Assembly (NCBI GenBank): GCA_001648575.1
Contig: LQXN01000066.1
Span: 310,001 to 374,000, forward strand
DNA: 64,000 bases
Source of the DNA: Sutcliffiella horikoshii DSM 8719
GTDB lineage: Bacteria; Bacillota; Bacilli; Bacillales; Bacillaceae_I
Direction of reading: 5' to 3'
Shown: one piece after another, positions 8,631-17,942 of the stretch
Layout: each line of letters begins with the position of its first letter
Numbering within the stretch: the first letter of the stretch is position 1
Program-made: the position numbers and the translations under genes
The notes under the pieces: model-generated
Database searches by the model: none
Seen by the model: the letters and a program-made list of their open reading frames with translations, nothing else
Told to the model about the DNA's origin: nothing

Positions 8631-9476
8631 ATGAATGTGAAGGAACATGTACAAAAAGTGCTGATTGTATTAGTCGGGGCATTTTTGAACGCGATTGCGA
8701 TGAATTTCTTTTTGATTCCTGCTGATGTTTACGCAAGCGGTTTTACAGGTGTTTCCCAGCTGATATTCCGTATTTCTGAAGATTTCCTACCTTTTACGAT
8801 TTCCACAGGTGTTACATTATTTCTTCTGAATATACCGGTAACAATATTGGCTTGGAAAAAGGTAGGACGCTCTTTTACCATTTATAGTTTCTTAAGTGTT
8901 TTTTTAATGTCGTTATTCCTTGAGATTGTACCTATCTACACAGTGAATAATGATATTTTGCTTAATGCTGTGTTCGGTGGTGTCATCGCTGCAGTTGGTG
9001 TTGGCTTGACACTTAAGTGGGGGGCATCCACTGGTGGTCTGGATATAATTGCAATGATTTTGTCGAGAATGAAGGACAAGCCTGTTGGGACCTATTTTTT
9101 TGCTCTTAATTCTGTGATCATTGTTACGGCCGGCCTTGTGTTTGGCTGGGAAAAGGCATTATACACGCTTGTGACGCTTTACGCATCCACACGGGTCATT
9201 GACGCGATCCATACGCGTCATGAGAAGCTGACTGCCATGATAGTGACCAAAGAGGGACAAGCAGTAAAGGAAGCGATTCATGCGAAAATGGTCCGTGGTA
9301 TAACGGCGGTTCCGGCACGCGGTGCATTTACTGGTGAAGATAAGGAGATGCTCATGATTGTCATCACCCGGTATGAGATGTATGATCTGGAGCGGATATT
9401 GAAGGAAGCGGATCCTAATGCATTTACTAATATTGTGCAGACTACAGGTATTTTCGGCTTCTTCAGAAAAGATTAA
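8631..9476 (+). CDS. yitT: YitT family membrane protein
   Basis: Membrane protein of 281 residues with five or six hydrophobic segments in the first 190 residues, then a soluble C-terminal DUF2179 domain (from about residue 195, including RGAFTGEDKEML). The conserved WGASTGGLDIIAMIL segment near residue 126 marks the family. Function is not established; transport is only a guess. The start at 8631 has AGGAGGT 11 bases upstream. Divergent from degV/yitS. Confidence 0.9.
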   Translation: MNVKEHVQKVLIVLVGAFLNAIAMNFFLIPADVYASGFTGVSQLIFRISEDFLPFTISTGVTLFLLNIPVTILAWKKVGRSFTIYSFLSVFLMSLFLEIVPIYTVNNDILLNAVFGGVIAAVGVGLTLKWGASTGGLDIIAMILSRMKDKPVGTYFFALNSVIIVTAGLVFGWEKALYTLVTLYASTRVIDAIHTRHEKLTAMIVTKEGQAVKEAIHAKMVRGITAVPARGAFTGEDKEMLMIVITRYEMYDLERILKEADPNAFTNIVQTTGIFGFFRKD

Positions 9477-9550
9477 GCTTTATTTCAACCCCGATGATTT
9501 TCGTTGTAAGCCTTAATATCCTTTTTGATAACGATCATCTTAAAAGCGAA

Positions 9551-9587
9551 AACATCGTACAAGCCTTGATGGCCTGTACGATGTTTT
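9551..9587. terminator. Bidirectional terminator between yitT and the DUF3813-like gene
   Basis: A strong hairpin with arms ACATCGTACA and TGTACGATGT, flanked by A-rich and T-rich runs, serves both converging genes. Confidence 0.85.
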
Positions 9588-9591
9588 TGTG

Positions 9592-9828
9592 TTACTTATC
9601 TTTTTGCTTGTTGAAAAGTTCTTCCTGCAATTCTCGTAGCTGTGCTTTCTCGGCTACAGTAGAATTTGCATAAGCGGAGGATAATGCGTTTTTGGCAACA
9701 TTCATCGAATTGGAATCTACTTCTGATGAATAATCATTAGTATGGTTATGCTCAGAGGAAAGGTTCTCTTTGCCCTTTACAACGTTCATGACGGCTTCAC
9801 GGGCAGATTGGAATAATTGGTTACCCAT
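9592..9828 (-). CDS. Small DUF3813-like protein
   Basis: A 78-residue soluble protein starting MGNQLFQSAREAVMNVV and ending in a charged helix (KAQLRELQEELFNKQKDK). I recognise the N-terminus as DUF3813-like; function is unknown. Its ribosome site GGAGGG overlaps the end of the upstream 50-residue gene, so the two are probably translated from one mRNA. Confidence 0.75.
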   Translation of the reverse strand: MGNQLFQSAREAVMNVVKGKENLSSEHNHTNDYSSEVDSNSMNVAKNALSSAYANSTVAEKAQLRELQEELFNKQKDK

Positions 9829-9830
9829 GA

Positions 9831-9983
9831 TTATATCCCTCCAAGAGAATTACGTTCTGCTTGGTGTGCTTTGCGTTCTTCTGCTTGTTCCATCGTCAAG
9901 TGATAAGGGATTTGTTGGTCATGAAGCTGAACGGAATTCTTTCCTTGCTGAACAAAACGTTTTGATTTGCTGCTTCTACCCAT
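9831..9983 (-). CDS. Small uncharacterised protein
   Basis: A 50-residue basic protein (MGRSSKSKRFVQQGKNSV, ending QAERNSLGGI). The ATG at 9983 has AAAGGGGGGC 9 bases upstream; the longer frame to 10013 lacks one. It lies two bases upstream of the DUF3813-like gene on the same strand. The composition recalls small spore proteins, but no family signature was identified and I assign no function. Confidence 0.6.
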   Translation of the reverse strand: MGRSSKSKRFVQQGKNSVQLHDQQIPYHLTMEQAEERKAHQAERNSLGGI

Positions 9984-10074
9984 TATGAAAGCCCCCCTTT
10001 TCAAATAGGACAATCACTTGTCCACTATGTAGTCTAAGTAAAAAGGGGCTTTTCTATAAGGGCAAATTATGGTC

Positions 10075-10884
10075 TTAAAGATTCAGTTTCTTTTCAAGGA
10101 ACACGGCGATTCCATCTTCTTCATTGCTAAGTGTCACTTCATTGGCTTTGCCTTTAAGTCCGTCAATGGCATTTCCCATCGCCACACCTGTCCCAGCGTA
10201 ATCAATCATTTCGTAATCATTATCCTCATCACCAAAAGCGATGATATTTTCCTGAGGGATATTATAATGTGCGGCAATCCTTTGCAGTCCAACCGCTTTG
10301 CTCATGCCTGTACGGACGAGCTCTATGACATGCCATGGAGCTGCCTAACGTCTATGGTCAATTACCTCTGCGTGCACTTCCGATAGATACTCCCTTATTT
10401 TCGGTACTTCCTCTTCACTGGCATGGATAAGGATACATGTCGGATCTTTTTTGAGGACTTGTCTTAAGTCACCAGTTTCAATCTTCGGGTTCCCAAAGCC
10501 AAAGATATCTAGAAGCTTTTCATCATGGAAATGAAAATAAACATCATCCATCACTTCTGCCAATATGTTATGTATATTGTATTTTTCGCTGATTTCCACG
10601 ATTTCCTTTACTGTTTCGATGGAAAGTGGTTCATGGTAGATCCCCCAATCATCCCTGCCCGGATAATGAACGAACGCACCATTGAAGTTTACGATAGGGG
10701 ATGTCAGATTCAATTCCTCATAATACATGACGCTCGCTCGATAAGGACGTCCAGTGGCAATTACGACTTCGTGTCCTTGTTTCATCGCTTTTTGAAGAGC
10801 CATTTTATTGCGTTTGGAGATTCTTTTATCATCTGTCAACAAGGTTCCATCTAAGTCGATTGCAATTAAATGTTTTTCTGCCAA
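10075..10884 (-). pseudogene. yitU: HAD family phosphatase YitU, interrupted by an in-frame amber codon
   Basis: Cof-type HAD hydrolase acting on small phosphorylated metabolites (flavin or sugar phosphates in relatives). Without the stop the frame is 269 codons, the expected size. Motif I DLDGTLLTD is near residue 10, motif II ATGRP near 44, and motif IV GDEDNDYEM near 215. The codon at 10345-10347 reads TAG on the minus strand, between VIDHRR and AAPWHVIE, where relatives are expected to carry tryptophan (TGG). The frame continues unchanged to the C-terminus, so this is a single G-to-A nonsense change, not a frameshift. The downstream part has only an internal ATG and lacks motif I. Either a recent pseudogene, a readthrough case or a sequencing error. 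Confidence 0.88.
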
Positions 10885-11022
10885 ATCTCTACGCCTCTTT
10901 TCCTACAAAAAATATTCCTGTTTCAAGTGTAACCTTTTTCAATTTTGATTGTCTACATGTTAAACTAGACAAGAGTAGACTAAATAGGAAAAATGAGGTA
11001 AAAGTCGTCAGGGGGAAGTAAG

Positions 11023-11835
11023 ATGATAAATGTTGCGAAACAGAAAACGGGAGCGGTCTCCTTTATACATGTCTGTGAAGCACAATCCTTTTCAAATACT
11101 AAACCTACTGTTATCTTTATACATGGGTTTCAAAGTGTGAAGGAAAATAATCTTCACTATGCTTACCTTTTAGCTGAAAAAGGATTTCGGGTAATCTTGC
11201 CGGACTGCATTCATCATGGGGATCGTGAGAGTGGCCTTAGAAATCATGAAATGATGCAGTCATTTTGGGAGATTGTTGTACAAACCGTCCATGAAATAGA
11301 TATATTAAAGGAATATTTGCTGAAAGAAGGATTAGCAGCTGAAACGGATATTGGTGTTGCAGGTACATCCATGGGAGGCATCGTTACTTTTGGAGCTTTG
11401 AAAAAATATCCGTGGATAAAGGCCGCAGTCAGTCTGATGGGCTGTCCAAGCTATAAGGACTTTGCACGTCATAAAGTGGAAAAATTCCTTGAAGCAGGGT
11501 TTGTCCTGCCTTTCGATGAAATGCAGTTAGAATCGTATTACGCAAAACTAGATCCATATGATCTATCCAACGATCCAACACTCCTGAATGAAAGGCCATT
11601 GTTATGCTGGCATGGAAAACAGGATCAAGAAGTACCGATTGACCCGCTATTGACGTTTGTAAATGACAATAAAGGTTATTATAAAAATAAACCGGATAAC
11701 ATAAAGGTTCTTATTGATGACAATGCAGATCATAAAGTAAGCAGGGAAGGCGTGCTGGCTACTGTGGAGTGGTTTGCAGAACATCTACATCAAAATGAAG
11801 AGGAGAGATACCATGCAGGAAGCATTAAAAGATAA
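11023..11835 (+). CDS. yitV: Alpha/beta-hydrolase esterase YitV
   Basis: Cytoplasmic serine hydrolase of 270 residues. The nucleophile elbow GTSMGG is near residue 117, the acid comes from HGKQDQEVP near 203, and the histidine from DADHKVS near 243; the oxyanion segment is FIHGFQSVKENN near 35. The substrate is unknown. GGGGGAAG lies 7 bases before the ATG. Its last 23 bases overlap the start of yitW, which suggests coupled translation, as in the B. subtilis yitV-yitW pair. Confidence 0.9.
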   Translation: MINVAKQKTGAVSFIHVCEAQSFSNTKPTVIFIHGFQSVKENNLHYAYLLAEKGFRVILPDCIHHGDRESGLRNHEMMQSFWEIVVQTVHEIDILKEYLLKEGLAAETDIGVAGTSMGGIVTFGALKKYPWIKAAVSLMGCPSYKDFARHKVEKFLEAGFVLPFDEMQLESYYAKLDPYDLSNDPTLLNERPLLCWHGKQDQEVPIDPLLTFVNDNKGYYKNKPDNIKVLIDDNADHKVSREGVLATVEWFAEHLHQNEEERYHAGSIKR

Positions 11836-12124
11836 AGTGATGGAAATTTTAGAAGAAGTTGAAGACCCAGAGCTTGGAATTGATATTGTAAACTTAGGGC
11901 TGGTATATGATGTGGAGATTGATCCATCTAACAATGTAGATATTACGATGACTCTGACTTCAATCGGCTGCCCGCTTGCAGGGGAAATTGTGGAAGATGT
12001 GAAAAAGAAGCTCGCACCAATAGAGGAAATCAATGAAGTGGATGTGAATATTACCTTCAATCCGCCGTGGAGCAAGGATAGAATGTCCCGCCTTGCAAAG
12101 ATTGCCTTAAACGTTACAGACTAA
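11813..12124 (+). CDS. yitW: DUF59/MIP18 family iron-sulfur assembly protein YitW
   Basis: A 103-residue protein of the MIP18 (DUF59, SufT-like) family that helps assemble or deliver iron-sulfur clusters. The signature VEDPELGIDIVNLGLVY is at about 14-30, and LTSIGCPLAG, with the conserved cysteine, near 51-60. The start at 11813 lies inside the end of yitV and has GAGGAGAG upstream; the longer frame to 11774 would overlap yitV further and lacks a ribosome site. It is followed by a DsrE-like gene, a sulfur-related context. Confidence 0.9.
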   Translation: MQEALKDKVMEILEEVEDPELGIDIVNLGLVYDVEIDPSNNVDITMTLTSIGCPLAGEIVEDVKKKLAPIEEINEVDVNITFNPPWSKDRMSRLAKIALNVTD

Positions 12125-12158
12125 AAAAGTACATAAGACTGGAAGGGGAGAGACGGTC

Positions 12159-12497
12159 ATGAAAAATAAAGTGGTGCTTGTCAGTTCCAATCAGTTGGGG
12201 AAAGGCGATGAAGCTTTGGGTGAAGGTGTTTTAGAAACCTTCTTCACCATTCTAAAGCAGCGTGAAGATAAGCCAGAAGCGATTTTTCTGATGAATTCAG
12301 GAGTCTTTACTTTGACGGAGGAATCTCTTGTGTCTGTACACCTAAAAGAAATTCATGAAGCTGGAGTCCCTGTATATGCTTGTAAAACTTGTGTGGACCA
12401 CTATGAGGTGGAAGAGAAACTCATAAGCGGTGAAATTAGCGGCATGGGGCATTTCATCGAACTTGCCTCCAAACATGAGGTTCTGACGATTGCTTAA
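12159..12497 (+). CDS. DsrE/YedF-like sulfur-relay family protein
   Basis: A 112-residue single-domain protein resembling the DsrE-like C-terminal domain of YedF-type proteins. It opens KVVLVSSNQLGKGDEALGEG and contains VYACKTCVDHYEVEEKL near residue 78, with a CxxC-type pair (KTC preceded by AC) that could carry persulfide sulfur. It lies 34 bases after yitW, so the two are probably co-transcribed and may share a role in sulfur or iron-sulfur handling; this link is inferred from position. Confidence 0.8.
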   Translation: MKNKVVLVSSNQLGKGDEALGEGVLETFFTILKQREDKPEAIFLMNSGVFTLTEESLVSVHLKEIHEAGVPVYACKTCVDHYEVEEKLISGEISGMGHFIELASKHEVLTIA

Positions 12498-12635
12498 TAA
12501 TGGATGATCCATCAACATGTTGTTAAGGTCATGAAAGATTCCATTTCGGGAATGATAGTAGGGAGATATTATTTCTCAAAGCACATACTGTCTGCCTGAT
12601 TGGTATTTCACGATCTGATGATAGGAGGAAATCGT

Positions 12636-12815
12636 ATGGGCCAGAATCATCAATTCAGACCGGGTCAAAAAGCGCCTAATAACGGCATCTACTTGGAAAT
12701 CGGGGAGACTGGCAGTGGTGTTAAGAATCCTCAGAAGGTCAACTTGAAAGCTGGGGACACTTTTCCCGAAACCTCCAATCATAACCGACTTTGGGCGAAG
12801 AAACGCCGTCCGTAA
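12636..12815 (+). CDS. yjzC: YjzC family protein
   Basis: A 59-residue polar protein matching the YjzC family (MGQNHQFRPGQKAPNNGIY, TGSGVKNPQKV, ETSNHNRLW). Function is unknown. The start at 12636 has AGGAGGA 6 bases upstream. Followed at once by a terminator, so it is a single-gene unit, as in B. subtilis. Confidence 0.9.
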   Translation: MGQNHQFRPGQKAPNNGIYLEIGETGSGVKNPQKVNLKAGDTFPETSNHNRLWAKKRRP

Positions 12816-12823
12816 TTGATAAG

Positions 12824-12856
12824 GTCATCCTCTTTAATTTAGAGGATGGCTTTTTT
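12824..12856 (+). terminator. Terminator of yjzC
   Basis: Perfect stem CATCCTCT / AGAGGATG, 7-base loop, then GGC and six T. Confidence 0.85.
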
Positions 12857-12897
12857 GGATAGAATGTAGGAAACTTTTATGGAAGCTGAGCCGTAAA

Positions 12898-12928
12898 GAA
12901 ATGTGAAGGGAAATTAAATTCACATTTC
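12898..12928. promoter_or_regulatory. Perfect inverted repeat upstream of clpB
   Basis: Two 10-base arms, GAAATGTGAA and TTCACATTTC, are separated by 11 bases. They lie 48 bases before the clpB start. No CIRCE element and no CtsR heptad repeat was found in the same interval, so this may be the local control site or an mRNA hairpin. Confidence 0.45.
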
Positions 12929-12975
12929 GGTCACTATAGAGGTTGAAATCACCTTACCAGAAGGAGTGATACAAA

Positions 12976-15567
12976 ATGAACATTAATCAAATGACCACCA
13001 AGCTACAGGAAGCCATCGTCATGGCCAAGAGCCTTGCGGAAAAAATGGATCACCAGCAAATAGAACAGGAACACCTTCTTCATTCATTGCTTGATCAGCA
13101 TGAAGGCCTTGCTGAAAGAGTGTTGCAAAAGCTGAAAATAAATACTCAATCACTTCAAATGGATTTAAAACAATTACTTGAAACAAAGCCTCAAGTAAGC
13201 GGTGCTGCTAGCGAAGCCTATATAAGTAATCAGCTGAACCAGACATTCAAAAAAGCAGAAGAGTGGAAAAAGGAATGGGCAGATGATTATCTATCGGTCG
13301 AGCACGTCCTTCTTGCTTTATTTCATAAAAACAGCATTAGCCATCAATTAAACAAGTTAAACAATACATACAACCTCCATGAAGAGCAGCTAAAGCAAGC
13401 CATCCAAGAAGTAAGGGGGAACCAGAAAGTGACTTCCAAAGAACCTGAATCTACATACGAAGCTTTAAAAAAATATGGGAGGGACCTGATTGAAGAGGTG
13501 AAAAGCGGAAAGCTGGATCCAGTTATCGGAAGGGATCAGGAAATCCGCAGGGTGATCAGGATCCTCTCTAGGAAAACAAAAAACAATCCTGTCTTGATCG
13601 GGGAACCTGGTGTAGGAAAAACAGCCATTGTGGAAGGCTTGGCACAACGCATCGTGAGAAAGGATGTTCCCGATGGGTTGAAAGACAAGACAATTTTTTC
13701 TTTGGACCTTAGTTCTCTTGTAGCCGGGGCCAAATACAGAGGTGAATTTGAAGAAAGGCTAAAAGCGGTACTGCAGGAAATTAAAAAGAGCGACGGACAA
13801 ATTCTTCTTTTCATTGATGAGTTGCATACCATCGTCGGGGCCGGCAAGACGGAGGGGTCGATGGATGCTGGTAATATGCTGAAACCGATGCTTGCCCGTG
13901 GGGAACTGCATTGCATAGGAGCCACCACTCTTAATGAACACAGGCAGTATATTGAAAAAGACCCCGCTTTAGAGCGCAGATTCCAACAGGTCCTTGTGCA
14001 AGAGCCGACAGTAGAGGACACCATTTCCATTTTAAGGGGGCTTAAGGAGCGGTTTGAAATCCATCATGGGGTAAACATCCATGATCGTGCCATCGTTTCA
14101 GCTGCCGTATTATCTGATAGATATATTTCAGAACGTTTCTTACCGGATAAGGCCATTGATCTAGTGGATGAAGCATGTGCAATGATTCGTACCGAAATCG
14201 ATTCAATGCCATCTGAACTGGATGAAGTGACAAGAAGAGTGATGCAGTTGGAAATTGAAGAAGCCGCCCTGAAAAAAGAAAAAGATCAGGCGAGCTTGGA
14301 AAGACTCATACAACTTCAGCAGGAATTAGCAAATCTTAAAGAACAGGCCTCCACAATGAAAGCCCAATGGCAGCTGGAAAAGGATGATATTCAGCTAGTC
14401 CGAATCAAACGGGAAGAACTGGAGAAATCCAAGCGGGACTTGGAGACCGCTGAAAACAATTATGACCTGAACAAGGCCGCAGAACTCAGGCATGGAAAAA
14501 TACCTAGCCTTGAAAAAGAGCTATTGCAATTGGAAGAAAAGGCAAAACAGAAAAAAGAATCAAACCAGCTCCTTCGGGAAGAGGTTACAGAAGAAGAAAT
14601 AGCTGGTATCGTAGCTAAATGGACAGGCATCCCAGTCACTAAGCTTGTGGAAGGGGAAAGAGAGAAGCTATTAAAGCTGGAGGAAATCCTTCATCAACGT
14701 GTGATAGGGCAGGGAGAAGCTGTCCAACTTGTTTCAGAGGCTGTTCTTCGCGCAAGAGCTGGCATCAAAGATCCGAACCGTCCAATAGGTTCTTTCATTT
14801 TTCTTGGGCCGACAGGGGTAGGAAAAACGGAGCTGGCAAGAGCCCTTGCCCAATCCCTTTTTGATAGTGAGGAGCAGATCATACGAATCGATATGTCCGA
14901 ATACATGGAAAAGCATGCCGTATCCAGGTTGATAGGTGCCCCTCCCGGTTATGTTGGCTACGAAGAGGGGGGACAATTAACAGAAGCAGTGAGGAGAAAG
15001 CCTTATTCAGTCATTCTTTTAGATGAAATAGAAAAAGCCCATCCAGAGGTTTTCAATATCTTGCTTCAGATGTTGGATGACGGGAGGATAACAGACTCCC
15101 AAGGGAAAACTGTGGACTTCAAAAACACTGTCATCATTATGACTTCCAATATTGGTTCTCACATTTTATTGGAAAATGTTGAAGGAGTCATATCTGATGC
15201 CACAAAAGAAAAAGTGTTGCAACAACTGCGGAATCACTTCAGACCAGAGTTATTGAATCGAATTGATGATACGGTCATCTTTTCACCTCTATCTAAAAAG
15301 GAAATAGGGTATATTGTGGAAAAACTGATTAGAGACTTACAGAGACGTTTAGAAGATAAACATATAACGTTAAATCTGACAGAAGAAGCGAAGGTCTTCA
15401 TAGCAGAAAGTGCATATGATCCTGTTTACGGGGCACGGCCGTTGAAGAGGTTTATTCAAAAATACATTGAAACTCTTATTGCTAAGGAAATAATAAGAGG
15501 GACCATCCAAGATTTTCAAGAAATAATTATTAAAGTAGAGGAAGGAAAACTCGTGATCGGTGACTAA
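12976..15567 (+). CDS. clpB: ATP-dependent chaperone ClpB
   Basis: Hexameric AAA+ disaggregase of 863 residues that works with DnaK to rescue aggregated proteins. The Clp N domain is at about 1-145. The first AAA module has Walker A GEPGVGKT at 209-216 and Walker [11 protein letters not shown] near 277. A long coiled-coil M domain (about 410-530) distinguishes it from ClpC and ClpE. The second AAA module has Walker A GPTGVGKT at 611-618. No IGF/IGL loop for ClpP binding was seen. B. subtilis 168 lacks clpB; the position between yjzC and yjzD matches B. cereus-type genomes. The ATG has AAGGAGTG upstream. Confidence 0.97.
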   Translation: MNINQMTTKLQEAIVMAKSLAEKMDHQQIEQEHLLHSLLDQHEGLAERVLQKLKINTQSLQMDLKQLLETKPQVSGAASEAYISNQLNQTFKKAEEWKKEWADDYLSVEHVLLALFHKNSISHQLNKLNNTYNLHEEQLKQAIQEVRGNQKVTSKEPESTYEALKKYGRDLIEEVKSGKLDPVIGRDQEIRRVIRILSRKTKNNPVLIGEPGVGKTAIVEGLAQRIVRKDVPDGLKDKTIFSLDLSSLVAGAKYRGEFEERLKAVLQEIKKSDGQILLFIDELHTIVGAGKTEGSMDAGNMLKPMLARGELHCIGATTLNEHRQYIEKDPALERRFQQVLVQEPTVEDTISILRGLKERFEIHHGVNIHDRAIVSAAVLSDRYISERFLPDKAIDLVDEACAMIRTEIDSMPSELDEVTRRVMQLEIEEAALKKEKDQASLERLIQLQQELANLKEQASTMKAQWQLEKDDIQLVRIKREELEKSKRDLETAENNYDLNKAAELRHGKIPSLEKELLQLEEKAKQKKESNQLLREEVTEEEIAGIVAKWTGIPVTKLVEGEREKLLKLEEILHQRVIGQGEAVQLVSEAVLRARAGIKDPNRPIGSFIFLGPTGVGKTELARALAQSLFDSEEQIIRIDMSEYMEKHAVSRLIGAPPGYVGYEEGGQLTEAVRRKPYSVILLDEIEKAHPEVFNILLQMLDDGRITDSQGKTVDFKNTVIIMTSNIGSHILLENVEGVISDATKEKVLQQLRNHFRPELLNRIDDTVIFSPLSKKEIGYIVEKLIRDLQRRLEDKHITLNLTEEAKVFIAESAYDPVYGARPLKRFIQKYIETLIAKEIIRGTIQDFQEIIIKVEEGKLVIGD

Positions 15568-15583
15568 TAAATATAAAGACAAA

Positions 15584-15617
15584 AAAGAACTTGTCCATGG
15601 GAGCAAGTTCTTTTTTT
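15584..15617. terminator. Bidirectional terminator between clpB and yjzD
   Basis: Stem AAGAACTTG / CAAGTTCTT with a T-run on the plus strand and an A-run before it, between converging genes. Confidence 0.85.
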
Positions 15618-15624
15618 ACAGACA

Positions 15625-15807
15625 TTAATGCTTTTCAACCGGTTCGTTTGGTAACGCTTCCCCGATCAGCATGACTAATACTGCGAATACGACAGCGATG
15701 ATTGAAGCTAATACGTAGTTATATGTATCACCCTGCATGTTAGCAACAACATAAGCAACCATGTTTATAAGAAGAAGTGACCAGAAAATAGTCCAGAATG
15801 CGCGCAT
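15625..15807 (-). CDS. yjzD: YjzD family (DUF2929) membrane protein
   Basis: A 60-residue protein with two transmembrane helices (about 4-22 and 32-50) and a short acidic tail, the size and pattern of B. subtilis YjzD. Function is unknown. The start at 15807 has GGAGGGGGAG upstream; the longer frame to 15843 begins upstream of that ribosome site. Confidence 0.87.
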   Translation of the reverse strand: MRAFWTIFWSLLLINMVAYVVANMQGDTYNYVLASIIAVVFAVLVMLIGEALPNEPVEKH

Positions 15808-15920
15808 TGTGACTCCCCCTCCATATATTATTTCAAAACTCATTCAGAGGATATTTTACCACAACTGGAACATATAATAAATGTAAATATGTTTAATATA
15901 GTCGAAAAAGGGGTTGTTAA

Positions 15921-16058
15921 ATGATGAATAGTAATGAAAAGCTTCTTGAACTGGAAATGCTTCTGGAACAAGAGGTCAGTAATTTGACGGAACTTGGGCA
16001 ACGTACTTTGGAGAGATTGAGGGAAGAGCTTCAATATGATGAAATGGGAAGGGATTAG
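15921..16058 (+). CDS. Small helical protein, unknown
   Basis: A 45-codon frame starting MMNSNEKLLELEMLLEQEV and ending LQYDEMGRD. It is predicted to be one amphipathic, acidic helix. AAAAAGGGG lies 7 bases upstream. No family recognised. An overlapping frame on the other strand (15840-16139) lacks a ribosome site and has low-complexity Phe/Ile composition, so this reading is preferred. Confidence 0.5.
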   Translation: MMNSNEKLLELEMLLEQEVSNLTELGQRTLERLREELQYDEMGRD

Positions 16059-16203
16059 GTTTTCTGCACCTTCCTTTTTCTTATTTCCCCATCTCAAGAG
16101 CCATTTATATTGTTCGATGTGGTCTTTTGTCCCAAACATTGAAAGGCCGATTTACATAGCATAGAGTAAGTAAGTTCGTGAATTGGAGGGTATGGTGAAT
16201 CGG

Positions 16204-16944
16204 ATGAGCATAAATCAACGCTTTTTTCAAATGGGCGGTCAATGGAATGCTGTACATGTACCGGAGAAGCCTAATGGCTTTGGCTGTCTTATCATCGGAG
16301 ATGCCAACCATTTTGTTGATGAACAGAATAGTCTGTGGTTACAGCATATCGGTCGCAACAAAATAGTAGAAGAGATTCTGAAATGTGGTTATACCATATT
16401 CTATTCAAATCTAAACGGGGCGCATTGGGGGAGCAGCCAATCTGTCATGCAGGCAAAACAGCTTTATCATATCATTATGAAACAGGAAATTCTTAATAAT
16501 AAAATTCATATTATCGCCGAAGGGATGGGTGCGCTTACAGCATTGCAACTGATGGAGGAGTTAGAAGAACAAATTCGCTCTGTCGCTTTCATTAATCCTT
16601 GTATGGATTTAAAAGCGCAGCTGACTCAGGAAAAAGACAGGAAGTTTTTCTACAAAAAAATTAAAAACGAAATAGCCAAGGCTTACAACGTATCTGAAAA
16701 TGAATTTGAGAAATATGAAGGTTTTCCAGAATTATCGAAGTTCAAGTATAATTCATTGCCGGTGAAAATTTGGCAGACCACCACCAATTTCTCCTTTGAC
16801 CCATATCTTCATTGCAAAAGATATGAAGAACTTAGGCAAAAAAACCAATCACCTATAGCAGTAACCTATCACCTGGTGGAAAAACGGTATTCCTACGGTC
16901 CATCGATATGTCAGTTCTTTAAAAAATATGAACAGAAATTATGA
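16204..16944 (+). CDS. yjaU: YjaU-like alpha/beta-hydrolase-fold protein
   Basis: A 246-residue protein in the position of B. subtilis yjaU. The fold resembles alpha/beta hydrolases (HIIAEGMGALTALQLMEEL near residue 104), but the usual nucleophile serine position reads GMG, so catalysis is doubtful. Function is unknown. Start choice is uncertain: GGAGGG at 16185-16190 is too close to ATG 16192; GTG 16195 and ATG 16204 remain, and 16204 is used here. Confidence 0.78.
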   Translation: MSINQRFFQMGGQWNAVHVPEKPNGFGCLIIGDANHFVDEQNSLWLQHIGRNKIVEEILKCGYTIFYSNLNGAHWGSSQSVMQAKQLYHIIMKQEILNNKIHIIAEGMGALTALQLMEELEEQIRSVAFINPCMDLKAQLTQEKDRKFFYKKIKNEIAKAYNVSENEFEKYEGFPELSKFKYNSLPVKIWQTTTNFSFDPYLHCKRYEELRQKNQSPIAVTYHLVEKRYSYGPSICQFFKKYEQKL

Positions 16945-17039
16945 AAAGTCCCTTTTTCCACTCTTATGGAATAGGGACTATTATTATATTTTCGTGCATA
17001 AGGATACAGTATAAATGATGATGGGTGGAGTGGAAAGTG

Positions 17040-17801
17040 ATGAAAAATGCAGTGGTGGTCGGAGCTACAACACATGTTGGTTTTGCGCTTTGCCAAGAGC
17101 TCATAAAACATGAAGTGGAAGTATCAGGGTTCGAATGGTCCGGTAATATGGATGAAAGGGCGCACGAAATGCTGATGGAAATAGGCCGTAATGCATTTTT
17201 TCAGCTTAGGGTAGATCAACCTTCGGATAAGAGTGTCGGGGTTGTCTATTATTTTTTGGATAGAATGGAGCGCCTGGATTCTTCAAAACAAGCAACAATT
17301 CTATCATTTGCAAAGAGAGCAAAGAAACTAATATTCATATCTTCCTATCATACCCACAGGGAAAATAATGAAATTAGGACAATGATTAAAAAGGAACAGA
17401 TGGACTCTAACTGCATATCCATTTACTTGCCCATGGTAATTGGTCCGTGGCAGGAAGAAGAAGAAGCGGTCCATAAAAGGCTTCAAGAAGACGCCAATGA
17501 AATAGATCGACAACCAATTGCTATTGCTGAATCCGATGTCTTATATGTAAGCGACGTTGCAAAAGCTATTTTTGATTTTTCAACTAATGAAGGACTACAA
17601 AAGGAAGTCCTTTTTAAAAACGAAAATGAAGAAGCGTTACATGAATTAATGACAATACTGAATCTAACTTTGTTGAAAGATGCAAATCTAGAAAGTGAAG
17701 AAAAAAGTATAACAGAATTTGTTGTGAAACAAAGTCTGACGATAAATGAAAGCCTTAAGGCACAGAGAGAACAAATGCGTCAGAAATTGAAGCTGGAATA
17801 G
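17040..17801 (+). CDS. yjaV: YjaV-like NAD(P)-binding protein
   Basis: A 253-residue Rossmann-fold protein of the atypical SDR/NmrA type. GATTHVGFALCQEL near residue 8 is the dinucleotide-binding loop; the catalytic YxxxK pair of classical SDRs was not seen. IYLPMVIGPW (near 124) matches the epimerase-like active-site region. The substrate is unknown. It sits between yjaU and med, as in B. subtilis. ATG at 17040 with GGGTGGAG 9 bases upstream. Confidence 0.85.
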   Translation: MKNAVVVGATTHVGFALCQELIKHEVEVSGFEWSGNMDERAHEMLMEIGRNAFFQLRVDQPSDKSVGVVYYFLDRMERLDSSKQATILSFAKRAKKLIFISSYHTHRENNEIRTMIKKEQMDSNCISIYLPMVIGPWQEEEEAVHKRLQEDANEIDRQPIAIAESDVLYVSDVAKAIFDFSTNEGLQKEVLFKNENEEALHELMTILNLTLLKDANLESEEKSITEFVVKQSLTINESLKAQREQMRQKLKLE

Positions 17802-17860
17802 AAGCCAATGAATAATCCCCCTTGTTACTGTAAGGCTTTTACAGAATATTAACTTTTCCT

Positions 17861-17889
17861 TTGTCTTCAAAGCATGTACAATATAAAAT
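17861..17889 (+). promoter_or_regulatory. Sigma-A-type promoter for med-comZ
   Basis: TTGTCT, 17-base spacer, TAAAAT; expected start about 17896, 47 bases before med. Confidence 0.45.
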
Positions 17890-17942
17890 GGAAGATAGGA
17901 AATAAGCGGTATTCCTTTGGTCACTAGGGGGGTGGTACATAC

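Noticed and set aside
9831-9983. Small acid-soluble spore protein
   Set aside because: Composition fits loosely, but no SASP family motif was recognised.
10305-10345. Frameshift in yitU
   Set aside because: Both parts are in the same frame; the interruption is one TAG codon, so it is a nonsense change.
12857-12975. CtsR or CIRCE operator before clpB
   Set aside because: Neither the CtsR heptads nor the CIRCE arms are present in this interval.
15840-16139. Minus-strand frame of 99 codons overlapping the 45-residue gene
   Set aside because: No ribosome site and a Phe/Ile/Leu-rich low-complexity translation; the plus-strand frame with a ribosome site is preferred.
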